Below, piece after piece: positions 1-10,900 of a DNA stretch of 64,000 nt (within the stretch, counting starts at the first letter, position 1; each line of letters opens with the position of its first letter). The DNA lies in contig OX411549.1 of the NCBI GenBank assembly GCA_948146395.1, forward strand, positions 22,080,990 through 22,144,989, read 5' to 3'. The stretch comes from Fragum whitleyi (lineage: Eukaryota; Mollusca; Bivalvia; Cardiida; Cardiidae). The notes under the pieces were generated by a model. That model searched no databases. It saw nothing but the letters and a program-made list of their open reading frames with translations, and was not told the DNA's origin. A program made the translations under genes and the position numbers.

Positions 1-179
1 GCGAGCCCAGGTCAGGCAGCACAGCAGAAAGGTATGCGGTTCGCGTTTGAAAAGACCAAAACAAGCCCAATTACTTCACTTTTGGGCCACTTGGTACGCA
101 GTTTTTCTACCCCTTAGGCTTGACCTATCGACCCGGAACTCTGGGCATTGCAGGTTGGGGTGGTCCCCTGGTCTGTCGC
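1..179 (+). repeat. Monomer M1 (179 bp), reference copy
   Basis: First monomer of the HOR; its counterpart lies at the start of every unit. Its first 69 bases match the start of M3 at about 93% by eye, while its middle (unit 70-126) is clearly different from M3 and M4, at roughly 70-75%. From unit 127 it enters the stretch conserved in all monomers (ATCGACCC through GCGAGCCC), where it matches M3 at about 89%. It differs from M3 and M4 by CCTTAGGC in place of CCTTTGCC near unit 115. That base pattern also places a stop codon in reading frames of both strands. Confidence 0.95.
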
Positions 180-325
180 GCGAGCCCAGACCAGACCGCA
201 CGCCCGGAGCCAATGCTCTATGCCGCCCAAATTGGCATACCTGGCCAAACGGGTCGACCTTGACCTTGACTGATCGACCCGAAACTCGGAGCGTTGCAGG
301 TTCAGGTGGTCCCGTGGTCGCATGC
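180..325 (+). repeat. Monomer M2 (146 bp), internally shortened
   Basis: Second monomer, about 32 bp shorter than the others. Its first 22 or so bases and its last 53 bases (unit 273-325) align with the other monomers. The A-rich segment present in M1 and M3 (GAAAAGACCAAAAC) is missing and the centre is strongly diverged. It holds the only SalI site of the unit (253-258), the only SphI site (GCATGC, 320-325) and a small tandem duplication, GACCTT twice at 256-267, not present in the sister monomers. The most likely history is an old internal deletion plus drift, fixed through HOR amplification. Confidence 0.93.
256..270 (+). repeat. Micro-duplication GACCTT x2 plus GAC in M2
   Basis: Two adjacent GACCTT hexamers and a trailing GAC lie where the sister monomers have a single CCTTGACC before ATCGACCC. 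It is probably a slippage duplication older than the amplification of the HOR, because every unit has it apart from U44, where the second TT is CC (29329-29330). Confidence 0.8.
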
Positions 326-503
326 GCGAGCCCAGGTCAGACCGCACAGCAGAAGGGTATGCGGTTCGCGCTTGAAAAGACCAAAACAGGCCCAAAGGCC
401 TTGACTGTTGGCAACTTGGTAGGCAGTTTTCTACCCCTTTGCCTTGACCCATCGACCCGAAACTCGGAGCGTTGCAGGTTCGGGTGGTCCCCTGGTCACT
501 CGC
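326..503 (+). repeat. Monomer M3 (178 bp), apparent M1/M4 mosaic
   Basis: Third monomer. Unit positions 326-394 resemble M1 (about 93%) much more than M4 (about 78%, with a 1-base length difference). Positions 391-481 are identical to M4 568-658 over 91 bases, then four mismatched bases separate the copies before the shared junction. This pattern fits a recombinant monomer, or conversion of its 3' half by M4. It carries a StuI site (AGGCCT, 396-401) which recurs in M4 177 bp downstream. Confidence 0.93.
391..481 (+). repeat. 91-base block identical in M3 and M4 (M3 copy; M4 copy at 568-658)
   Basis: The block runs from CCCAAAGGCC to GTTGCAGGTTC and is perfectly repeated 177 bp downstream in every standard unit. 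It is the longest exact intra-unit repeat I can see and the obvious substrate for exchange between M3 and M4. The single 503-bp unit in the window uses it as its junction. The two StuI sites of the unit lie in the two copies, predicting fragments of 177 and 503 bp. Confidence 0.95.
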
Positions 504-680
504 GCGAGCCCAGGTCAGATCGCTCAGCCCAAGGGTATGCGGTTCACTGCTGAAAAACCCTAACATACCCAAAGGCCTTGACTGTTGGCAACTTGGTAGG
601 CAGTTTTCTACCCCTTTGCCTTGACCCATCGACCCGAAACTCGGAGCGTTGCAGGTTCAGATGGTCCCCCGGTCACTCGC
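504..680 (+). repeat. Monomer M4 (177 bp)
   Basis: Fourth monomer. Its 5' half is the most distinctive of the full-length monomers: GATCGCTCAGCCCAAGGGTA followed by CACTGCTGAAAAACCC in place of the M1/M3 CGCGTTTGAAAAGACC type. Its 3' half shares a perfect 91-base block with M3. M4, or an M3/M4 equivalent of the same length, is the part missing from the short unit at 7481-7983. In the first unit base 538 is T where all other full units have C; T is also the M1 and M3 state, so it may be ancestral rather than a new CpG change. Confidence 0.93.
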
Positions 681-685
681 GCGAG
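676..685. other. CpG-rich palindrome at the M4/M1 junction (representative)
   Basis: CTCGCGCGAG is a perfect 10-base dyad spanning the junction of two units. The identical dyad sits at the M3/M4 junction (499-508), TCGCGCGA at the M1/M2 junction (176-183) and CGCATGCG at the M2/M3 junction (319-326). Each monomer junction therefore carries a short perfect palindrome, in every unit except where single-base variants break it. The dyads are visible; a role in protein binding or cruciform formation is unproven, since they are short. Confidence 0.8.
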
Positions 686-3600
686 CCCAGGTCAGGCAGC
701 ACAGCAGAAAGGTATGCGGTTCGCGTTTGAAAAGACCAAAACAAGCCCAATTACTTCACTTTTGGGCCACTTGGTACGCAGTTTTTCTACCCCTTAGGCT
801 TGACCTATCGACCCGGAACTCTGGGCATTGCAGGTTGGGGTGGTCCCCTGGTCTGTCGCGCGAGCCCAGACCAGACCGCACGCCCGGAGCCAATGCTCTA
901 TGCCGCCCAAATTGGCATACCTGGCCAAACGGGTCGACCTTGACCTTGACTGATCGACCCGAAACTCGGAGCGTTGCAGGTTCAGGTGGTCCCGTGGTCG
1001 CATGCGCGAGCCCAGGTCAGACCGCACAGCAGAAGGGTATGCGGTTCGCGCTTGAAAAGACCAAAACAGGCCCAAAGGCCTTGACTGTTGGCAACTTGGT
1101 AGGCAGTTTTCTACCCCTTTGCCTTGACCCATCGACCCGAAACTCGGAGCGTTGCAGGTTCGGGTGGTCCCCTGGTCACTCGCGCGAGCCCAGGTCAGAT
1201 CGCTCAGCCCAAGGGTACGCGGTTCACTGCTGAAAAACCCTAACATACCCAAAGGCCTTGACTGTTGGCAACTTGGTAGGCAGTTTTCTACCCCTTTGCC
1301 TTGACCCATCGACCCGAAACTCGGAGCGTTGCAGGTTCAGATGGTCCCCCGGTCACTCGCGCGAGCCCAGGTCAGGCAGCACAGCAGAAAGGTATGCGGT
1401 TCGCGTTTGAAAAGACCAAAACAAGCCCAATTACTTCACTTTTGGGCCACTTGGTACGCAGTTTTTCTACCCCTTAGGCTTGACCTATCGACCCGGAACT
1501 CTGGGCATTGCAGGTTGGGGTGGTCCCCTGGTCTGTCGCGCGAGCCCAGACCAGACCGCACGCCCGGAGCCAATGCTCTATGCCGCCCAAATTGGCATAC
1601 CTGGCCAAACGGGTCGACCTTGACCTTGACTGATCGACCCGAAACTCGGAGCGTTGCAGGTTCAGGTGGTCCCGTGGTCGCATGCGCGAGCCCAGGTCAG
1701 ACCGCACAGCAGAAGGGTATGCGGTTCGCGCTTGAAAAGACCAAAACAGGCCCAAAGGCCTTGACTGTTGGCAACTTGGTAGGCAGTTTTCTACCCCTTT
1801 GCCTTGACCCATCGACCCGAAACTCGGAGCGTTGCAGGTTCGGGTGGTCCCCTGGTCACTCGCGTGAGCCCAGGTCAGATCGCTCAGCCCAAGGGTACGC
1901 GGTTCACTGCTGAAAAACCCTAACATACCCAAAGGCCTTGACTGTTGGCAACTTGGTAGGCAGTTTTCTACCCCTTTGCCTTGACCCATCGACCCGAAAC
2001 TCGGAGCGTTGCAGGTTCAGATGGTCCCCCGGTCACTCGCGCGAGCCCAGGTCAGGCAGCACAGCAGAAAGGTATGCGGTTCGCGTTTGAAAAGACCAAA
2101 ACAAGCCCAATTACTTCACTTTTGGGCCACTTGGTACGCAGTTTTTCTACCCCTTAGGCTTGACCTATCGACCCGGAACTCTGGGCATTGCAGGTTGGGG
2201 TGGTCCCCTGGTCTGTCGCGCGAGCCCAGACCAGACCGCACGCCCGGAGCCAATGCTCTATGCCGCCCAAATTGGCATACCTGGCCAAACGGGTCGACCT
2301 TGACCTTGACTGATCGACCCGAAATTCGGAGCGTTGCAGGTTCAGGTGGTCCCGTGGTCGCATGCGCGAGCCCAGGTCAGACCGCACAGCAGAAGGGTAT
2401 GCGGTTCGCGCTTGAAAAGACCAAAACAGGCCCAAAGGCCTTGACTGTTGGCAACTTGGTAGGCAGTTTTCTACCCCTTTGCCTTGACCCATCGACCCGA
2501 AACTCGGAGCGTTGCAGGTTCGGGTGGTCCCCTGGTCACTCGCGCGAGCCCAGGTCAGATCGCTCAGCCCAAGGGTACGCGGTTCACTGCTGAAAAACCC
2601 TAACATACCCAAAGGCCTTGACTGTTGGCAACTTGGTAGGCAGTTTTCTACCCCTTTGCCTTGACCCATCGACCCGAAACTCGGAGCGTTGCAGGTTCAG
2701 ATGGTCCCCCGGTCACTCGCGCGAGCCCAGGTCAGGCAGCACAGCAGAAAGGTATGCGGTTCGCGTTTGAAAAGACCAAAACAAGCCCAATTACTTCACT
2801 TTTGGGCCACTTGGTACGCAGTTTTTCTACCCCTTAGGCTTGACCTATCGACCCGGAACTCTGGGCATTGCAGGTTGGGGTGGTCCCCTGGTCTGTCGCG
2901 CGAGCCCAGACCAGACCGCACGCCCGGAGCCAATGCTCTATGCCGCCCAAATTGGCATACCTGGCCAAACGGGTCGACCTTGACCTTGACTGATCGACCC
3001 GAAACTCGGAGCGTTGCAGGTTCAGGTGGTCCCGTGGTCGCATGCGCGAGCCCAGGTCAGACCGCACAGCAGAAGGGTATGCGGTTCGCGCTTGAAAAGA
3101 CCAAAACAGGCCCAAAGGCCTTGACTGTTGGCAACTTGGTAGGCAGTTTTCTACCCCTTTGCCTTGACCCATCGACCCGAAACTCGGAGCGTTGCAGGTT
3201 CGGGTGGTCCCCTGGTCACTCGCGCGAGCCCAGGTCAGATCGCTCAGCCCAAGGGTACGCGGTTCACTGCTGAAAAACCCTAACATACCCAAAGGCCTTG
3301 ACTGTTGGCAACTTGGTAGGCAGTTTTCTACCCCTTTGCCTTGACCCATCGACCCGAAACTCGGAGCGTTGCAGGTTCAGATGGTCCCCCGGTCACTCGC
3401 GCGAGCCCAGGTCAGGCAGCACAGCAGAAAGGTATGCGGTTCGCGTTTGAAAAGACCAAAACAAGCCCAATTACTTCACTTTTGGGCCACTTGGTACGCA
3501 GTTTTTCTACCCCTTAGGCTTGACCTATCGACCCGGAACTCTGGGCATTGCAGGTTGGGGTGGTCCCCTGGTCTGTCACGCGAGCCCAGACCAAACCGCA

Positions 3601-6600
3601 CGCCCGGAGCCAATGCTCCATGCCGCCCAAATTGGCATACCTGGCCAAACGGGTCGACCTTGACCTTGACTGATCGACCCGAAACTCGGAGCGTTGCAGG
3701 TTCAGGTGGTCCCGTGGTCGCATGCGCGAGCCCAGGTCAGACCGCACAGCAGAAGGGTATGCGGTTCGCGCTTGAAAAGACCAAAACAGGCCCAAAGGCC
3801 TTGACTGTTGGCAACTTGGTAGGCAGTTTTCTACCCCTTTGCCTTGACCCATCGACCCGAAACTCGGAGCGTTGCAGGTTCGGGTGGTCCCCTGGTCACT
3901 CGCGCGAGCCCAGGTCAGATCGCTCAGCCCAAGGGTACGCGGTTCACTGCTGAAAAACCCTAACATACCCAAAGGCCTTGACTGTTGGCAACTTGGTAGG
4001 CAGTTTTCTACCCCTTTGCCTTGACCCATCGACCCGAAACTCGGAGCGTTGCAGGTTCAGATGGTCCCCCGGTCACTCGCGCGAGCCCAGGTCAGGCAGC
4101 ACAGCAGAAAGGTATGCGGTTCGCGTTTGAAAAGACCAAAACAAGCCCAATTACTTCACTTTTGGGCCACTTGGTACGCAGTTTTTCTACCCCTTAGGCT
4201 TGACCTATCGACCCGGAACTCTGGGCATTGCAGGTTGGGGTGGTCCCCTGGTCTGTCGCGCGAGCCCAGACCAGACCGCACGCCCGGAGCCAATGCTCTA
4301 TGCCGCCCAAATTGGCATACCTGGCCAAACGGGTCGACCTTGACCTTGACTGATCGACCCGAAACTCGGAGCGTTGCAGGTTCAGGTGGTCCCGTGGTCG
4401 CATGCGCGAGCCCAGGTCAGACCGCACAGCAGAAGGGTATGCGGTTCGCGCTTGAAAAGACCAAAACAGGCCCAAAGGCCTTGACTGTTGGCAACTTGGT
4501 AGGCAGTTTTCTACCCCTTTGCCTTGACCCATCGACCCGAAACTCGGAGCGTTGCAGGTTCGGGTGGTCCCCTGGTCACTCGCGCGAGCCCAGGTCAGAT
4601 CGCTCAGCCCAAGGGTACGCGGTTCACTGCTGAAAAACCCTAACATACCCAAAGGCCTTGACTGTTGGCAACTTGGTAGGCAGTTTTCTACCCCTTTGCC
4701 TTGACCCATCGACCCGAAACTCGGAGCGTTGCAGGTTCAGATGGTCCCCCGGTCACTCGCGCGAGCCCAGGTCAGGCAGCACAGCAGAAAGGTATGCGGT
4801 TTGCGTTTGAAAAGACCAAAACAAGCCCAATTACTTCACTTTTGGGCCACTTGGTACGCAGTTTTTCTACCCCTTAGGCTTGACCTATCGACCCGGAACT
4901 CTGGGCATTGCAGGTTGGGGTGGTCCCCTGGTCTGTCGCGCAAGCCCAGACCAGACCGCACGCCCGGAGCCAATGCTCTATGCCGCCCAAATTGGCATAC
5001 CTGGCCAAACGGGTCGACCTTGACCTTGACTGATCGACCCGAAACTCGGAGCGTTGCAGGTTCAGGTGGTCCCGTGGTCGCATGCGCGAGCCCAGGTCAG
5101 ACCGCACAGCAGAAGGGTATGCGGTTCGTGCTTGAAAAGACCAAAACAGGCCCAAAGGCCTTGACTGTTGGCAACTTGGTAGGCAGTTTTCTACCCCTTT
5201 GCCTTGACCCATCGACCCGAAACTCGGAGCGTTGCAGGTTCGGGTGGTCCCCTGGTCACTCGCGCGAGCCCAGGTCAGATCGCTCAGCCCAAGGGTACGC
5301 GGTTCACTGCTGAAAAACCCTAACATACCCAAAGGCCTTGACTGTTGGCAACTTGGTAGGCAGTTTTCTACCCCTTTGCCTTGACCCATCGACCCGAAAC
5401 TCGGAGCGTTGCAGGTTCAGATGGTCCCCCGGTCACTCGCGCGAGCCCAGGTCAGGCAGCACAGCAGAAAGGTATGCGGTTCGCGTTTGAAAAGACCAAA
5501 ACAAGCCCAATTACTTCACTTTTGGGCCACTTGGTACGCAGTTTTTCTACCCCTTAGGCTTGACCTATCGACCCGGAACTCTGGGCATTGCAGGTTGGGG
5601 TGGTCCCCTGGTCTGTCGCGCGAGCCCAGACCAGACCGCACGCCCGGAGCCAATGCTCTATGCCGCCCAAATTGGCATACCTGGCCAAACGGGTCGACCT
5701 TGACCTTGACTGATCGACCCGAAACTCGGAGCGTTGCAGGTTCAGGTGGTCCCGTGGTCGCATGCGCGAGCCCAGGTCAGACCGCACAGCAGAAGGGTAT
5801 GCGGTTCGCGCTTGAAAAGACCAAAACAGGCCCAAAGGCCTTGACTGTTGGCAACTTGGTAGGCAGTTTTCTACCCCTTTGCCTTGACCCATCGACCCGA
5901 AACTCGGAGCGTTGCAGGTTCGGGTGGTCCCCTGGTCACTCGCGCGAGCCCAGGTCAGATCGCTCAGCCCAAGGGTACGCGGTTCACTGCTGAAAAACCC
6001 TAACATACCCAAAGGCCTTGACTGTTGGCAACTTGGTAGGCAGTTTTCTACCCCTTTGCCTTGACCCATCGACCCGAAACTCGGAGCGTTGCAGGTTCAG
6101 ATGGTCCCCCGGTCACTCGCGCGAGCCCAGGTCAGGCAGCACAGCAGAAAGGTATGCGGTTCGCGTTTGAAAAGACCAAAACAAGCCCAATTACTTCACT
6201 TTTGGGCCACTTGGTACGCAGTTTTTCTACCCCTTAGGCTTGACCTATCGACCCGGAACTCTGGGCATTGCAGGTTGGGGTGGTCCCCTGGTCTGTCGCG
6301 CGAGCCCAGACCAGACCGCACGCCCGGAGCCAATGCTCTATGCCGCCCAAATTGGCATACCTGGCCAAACGGGTCGACCTTGACCTTGACTGATCGACCC
6401 GAAACTCGGAGCGTTGCAGGTTCAGGTGGTCCCGTGGTCGCATGCGCGAGCCCAGGTCAGACCGCACAGCAGAAGGGTATGCGGTTCGCGCTTGAAAAGA
6501 CCAAAACAGGCCCAAAGGCCTTGACTGTTGGCAACTTGGTAGGCAGTTTTCTACCCCTTTGCCTTGACCCATCGACCCGAAACTCGGAGCGTTGCAGGTT

Positions 6601-7480
6601 CGGGTGGTCCCCTGGTCACTCGCGCGAGCCCAGGTCAGATCGCTCAGCCCAAGGGTACGCGGTTCACTGCTGAAAAACCCTAACATACCCAAAGGCCTTG
6701 ACTGTTGGCAACTTGGTAGGCAGTTTTCTACCCCTTTGCCTTGACCCATCGACCCGAAACTCGGAGCGTTGCAGGTTCAGATGGTCCCCCGGTCACTCGC
6801 GCGAGCCCAGGTCAGGCAGCACAGCAGAAAGGTATGCGGTTCGCGTTTGAAAAGACCAAAACAAGCCCAATTACTTCACTTTTGGGCCACTTGGTACGCA
6901 GTTTTTCTACCCCTTAGGCTTGACCTATCGACCCGGAACTCTGGGCATTGCAGGTTGGGGTGGTCCCCTGGTCTGTCGCACGAGCCCAGACCAGACCGCA
7001 CGCCCGGAGCCAATGCTCTATGCCGCCCAAATTGGCATACCTGGCCAAACGGGTCGACCTTGACCTTGACTGATCGACCCGAAACTCGGAGCGTTGCAGG
7101 TTCAGGTGGTCCCGTGGTCGCATGCGCGAGCCCAGGTCAGACCGCACAGCAGAAGGGTATGCGGTTCGCGCTTGAAAAGACCAAAACAGGCCCAAAGGCC
7201 TTGACTGTTGGCAACTTGGTAGGCAGTTTTCTACCCCTTTGCCTTGACCCATCGACCCGAAACTCGGAGCGTTGCAGGTTCGGGTGGTCCCCTGGTCACT
7301 CGCGCGAGCCCAGGTCAGATCGCTCAGCCCAAGGGTACGCGGTTCACTGCTGAAAAACCCTAACATACCCAAAGGCCTTGACTGTTGGCAACTTGGTAGG
7401 CAGTTTTCTACCCCTTTGCCTTGACCCATCGACCCGAAACTCGGAGCGTTGCAGGTTCAGATGGTCCCCCGGTCACTCGC

Positions 7481-7983
7481 GCGAGCCCAGGTCAGGCAGC
7501 ACAGCAGAAAGGTATGCGGTTCGCGTTTGAAAAGACCAAAACAAGCCCAATTACTTCACTTTTGGGCCACTTGGTACGCAGTTTTTCTACCCCTTAGGCT
7601 TGACCTATCGACCCGGAACTCTGGGCATTGCAGGTTGGGGTGGTCCCCTGGTCTGTCGCGCGAGCCCAGACCAGACCGCACGCCCGGAGCCAATGCTCTA
7701 TGCCGCCCAAATTGGCATACCTGGCCAAACGGGTCGACCTTGACCTTGACTGATCGACCCGAAACTCGGAGCGTTGCAGGTTCAGGTGGTCCCGTGGTCG
7801 CATGCGCGAGCCCAGGTCAGACCGCACAGCAGAAGGGTATGCGGTTCGCGCTTGAAAAGACCAAAACAGGCCCAAAGGCCTTGACTGTTGGCAACTTGGT
7901 AGGCAGTTTTCTACCCCTTTGCCTTGACCCATCGACCCGAAACTCGGAGCGTTGCAGGTTCAGATGGTCCCCCGGTCACTCGC
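7481..7983 (+). repeat. Unit U12, 503-bp three-monomer HOR variant
   Basis: This unit starts like all others (M1, M2, first part of M3), but the sequence passes from M3 directly into the last bases of M4 (CAGATGGTCCCCCGG from about 7961). It is 177 bp short, which is exactly the M3-to-M4 offset. The switch must lie inside or at the edge of 7871-7961, the 91-base block identical in M3 and M4, so the join leaves no scar. Homologous unequal exchange, single-strand annealing or replication slippage would all produce it. It is the only HOR length variant in the window and shifts the phase of every later unit from 1+680k to 7984+680k. Confidence 0.97.
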
Positions 7984-10900
7984 GCGAGCCCAGGTCAGGC
8001 AGCACAGCAGAAAGGTATGCGGTTCGCGTTTGAAAAGACCAAAACAAGCCCAATTACTTCACTTTTGGGCCACTTGGTACGCAGTTTTTCTACCCCTTAG
8101 GCTTGACCTATCGACCCGGAACTCTGGGCATTGCAGGTTGGGGTGGTCCCCTGGTCTGTCGCGCGAGCCCAGACCAGACCGCACGCCCGGAGCCAATGCT
8201 CTATGCCGCCCAAATTGGCATACCTGGCCAAACGGGTCGACCTTGACCTTGACTGATCGACCCGAAACTCGGAGCGTTGCAGGTTCAGGTGGTCCCGTGG
8301 TCGCATGCGCGAGCCCAGGTCAGACCGCACAGCAGAAGGGTATGCGGTTCGCGCTTGAAAAGACCAAAACAGGCCCAAAGGCCTTGACTGTTGGCAACTT
8401 GGTAGGCAGTTTTCTACCCCTTTGCCTTGACCCATCGACCCGAAACTCGGAGCGTTGCAGGTTCGGGTGGTCCCCTGGTCACTCGCGCGAGCCCAGGTCA
8501 GATCGCTCAGCCCAAGGGTACGCGGTTCACTGCTGAAAAACCCTAACATACCCAAAGGCCTTGACTGTTGGCAACTTGGTAGGCAGTTTTCTACCCCTTT
8601 GCCTTGACCCATCGACCCGAAACTCGGAGCGTTGCAGGTTCAGATGGTCCCCCGGTCACTCGCGCGAGCCCAGGTCAGGCAGCACAGCAGAAAGGTATGC
8701 GGTTCGCGTTTGAAAAGACCAAAACAAGCCCAATTACTTCACTTTTGGGCCACTTGGTACGCAGTTTTTCTACCCCTTAGGCTTGACCTATCGACCCGGA
8801 ACTCTGGGCATTGCAGGTTGGGGTGGTCCCCTGGTCTGTCGCGCGAGCCCAGACCAGACCGCACGCCCGGAGCCAATGCTCTATGCCGCCCAAATTGGCA
8901 TACCTGGCCAAACGGGTCGACCTTGACCTTGACTGATCGACCCGAAACTCGGAGCGTTGCAGGTTCAGGTGGTCCCGTGGTCGCATGCGCGAGCCCAGGT
9001 CAGACCGCACAGCAGAAGGGTATGCGGTTCGCGCTTGAAAAGACCAAAACAGGCCCAAAGGCCTTGACTGTTGGCAACTTGGTAGGCAGTTTTCTACCCC
9101 TTTGCCTTGACCCATCGACCCGAAACTCGGAGCGTTGCAGGTTCGGGTGGTCCCCTGGTCACTCGCGCGAGCCCAGGTCAGATCGCTCAGCCCAAGGGTA
9201 CGCGGTTCACTGCTGAAAAACCCTAACATACCCAAAGGCCTTGACTGTTGGCAACTTGGTAGGCAGTTTTCTACCCCTTTGCCTTGACCCATCGACCCGA
9301 AACTCGGAGCCTTGCAGGTTCAGATGGTCCCCCGGTCACTCGCGCGAGCCCAGGTCAGGCAGCACAGCAGAAAGGTATGCGGTTCGCGTTTGAAAAGACC
9401 AAAACAAGCCCAATTACTTCACTTTTGGGCCACTTGGTACGCAGTTTTTCTACCCCTTAGGCTTGACCTATCGACCCGGAACTCTGGGCATTGCAGGTTG
9501 GGGTGGTCCCCTGGTCTGTCGCGCGAGCCCAGACCAGACCGCACGCCCGGAGCCAATGCTCTATGCCGCCCAAATTGGCATACCTGGCCAAACGGGTCGA
9601 CCTTGACCTTGACTGATCGACCCGAAACTCGGAGCGTTGCAGGTTCAGGTGGTCCCGTGGTCGCATGCGCGAGCCCAGGTCAGACCGCACAGCAGAAGGG
9701 TATGCGGTTCGCGCTTGAAAAGACCAAAACAGGCCCAAAGGCCTTGACTGTTGGCAACTTGGTAGGCAGTTTTCTACCCCTTTGCCTTGACCCATCGACC
9801 CGAAACTCGGAGCGTTGCAGGTTCGGGTGGTCCCCTGGTCACTCGCGCGAGCCCAGGTCAGATCGCTCAGCCCAAGGGTACGCGGTTCACTGCTGAAAAA
9901 CCCTAACATACCCAAAGGCCTTGACTGTTGGCAACTTGGTAGGCAGTTTTCTACCCCTTTGCCTTGACCCATCGACCCGAAACTCGGAGCGTTGCAGGTT
10001 CAGATGGTCCCCCGGTCACTCGCGCGAGCCCAGGTCAGGCAGCACAGCAGAAAGGTATGCGGTTCGCGTTTGAAAAGACCAAAACAAGCCCAATTACTTC
10101 ACTTTTGGGCCACTTGGTACGCAGTTTTTCTACCCCTTAGGCTTGACCTATCGACCCGGAACTCTGGGCATTGCAGGTTGGGGTGGTCCCCTGGTCTGTC
10201 GCGCGAGCCCAGACCAGACCGCACGCCCGGAGCCAATGCTCTATGCCGCCCAAATTGGCATACCTGGCCAAACGGGTCGACCTTGACCTTGACTGATCGA
10301 CCCGAAACTCGGAGCGTTGCAGGTTCAGGTGGTCCCGTGGTCGCATGCGCGAGCCCAGGTCAGACCGCACAGCAGAAGGGTATGCGGTTCGCGCTTGAAA
10401 AGACCAAAACAGGCCCAAAGGCCTTGACTGTTGGCAACTTGGTAGGCAGTTTTCTACCCCTTTGCCTTGACCCATCGACCCGAAACTCGGAGCGTTGCAG
10501 GTTCGGGTGGTCCCCTGGTCACTCGCGCGAGCCCAGGTCAGATCGCTCAGCCCAAGGGTACGCGGTTCACTGCTGAAAAACCCTAACATACCCAAAGGCC
10601 TTGACTGTTGGCAACTTGGTAGGCAGTTTTCTACCCCTTTGCCTTGACCCATCGACCCGAAACTCGGAGCGTTGCAGGTTCAGATGGTCCCCCGGTCACT
10701 CGCGCGAGCCCAGGTCAGGCAGCACAGCAGAAAGGTATGCGGTTCGCGTTTGAAAAGACCAAAACAAGCCCAATTACTTCACTTTTGGGCCACTTGGTAC
10801 GCAGTTTTTCTACCCCTTAGGCTTGACCTATCGACCCGGAACTCTGGGCATTGCAGGTTGGGGTGGTCCCCTGGTCTGTCGCGCGAGCCCAGACCAGACC

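Larger units (their letters stand above)
1..7480 (+). repeat. Units U1-U11, eleven complete 680-bp HORs
   Basis: Unit starts are 1, 681, 1361, 2041, 2721, 3401, 4081, 4761, 5441, 6121 and 6801. Substitutions seen against the consensus: T538, T1865, T2325, A3578, A3594, C3619, T4802, A4942, T5129 and A6980. Seven of these ten are C-to-T or G-to-A at CpG. U6 (3401-4080) and U8 (4761-5440) have three each; U2, U5, U7, U9 and U10 look like pure consensus. Confidence 0.97.

Noticed and set aside
235..258. Candidate CENP-B box near CCAAACGGGT in M2
   Set aside because: The A and CGGG half of the motif is present with correct spacing, but the essential TTCG half reads ACCT. No other position in the unit, on either strand, fits the core pattern. 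At most a half-match by chance.
555..563. Telomere-like AAACCCTAA in M4 (plant telobox or CCCTAA-like)
   Set aside because: It occurs once per unit, never in tandem, exactly where M3 has GACCAAAAC. It is better explained as monomer drift than as telomere sequence.
649..1233. A 194-codon plus-strand open frame repeated once per unit
   Set aside because: It starts and ends inside the satellite and spans monomer boundaries. It has no recognisable domain, is basic and of low-complexity character, and accumulates mostly amino-acid-changing substitutions. Stops appear in some copies (A16215, T49064, T55184). A GC-rich, stop-poor repeat gives such frames by chance, and homogenisation copies them.
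794..1309. A 171-codon minus-strand open frame repeated once per unit, antisense to the plus-strand frame
   Set aside because: Same reasoning: no domain, no promoter or ribosome-binding context, substitutions without any sign of coding constraint, and frame interruptions at 40753 and 45050-45069. The internally repeated peptide segments simply reflect the M3/M4 duplication.
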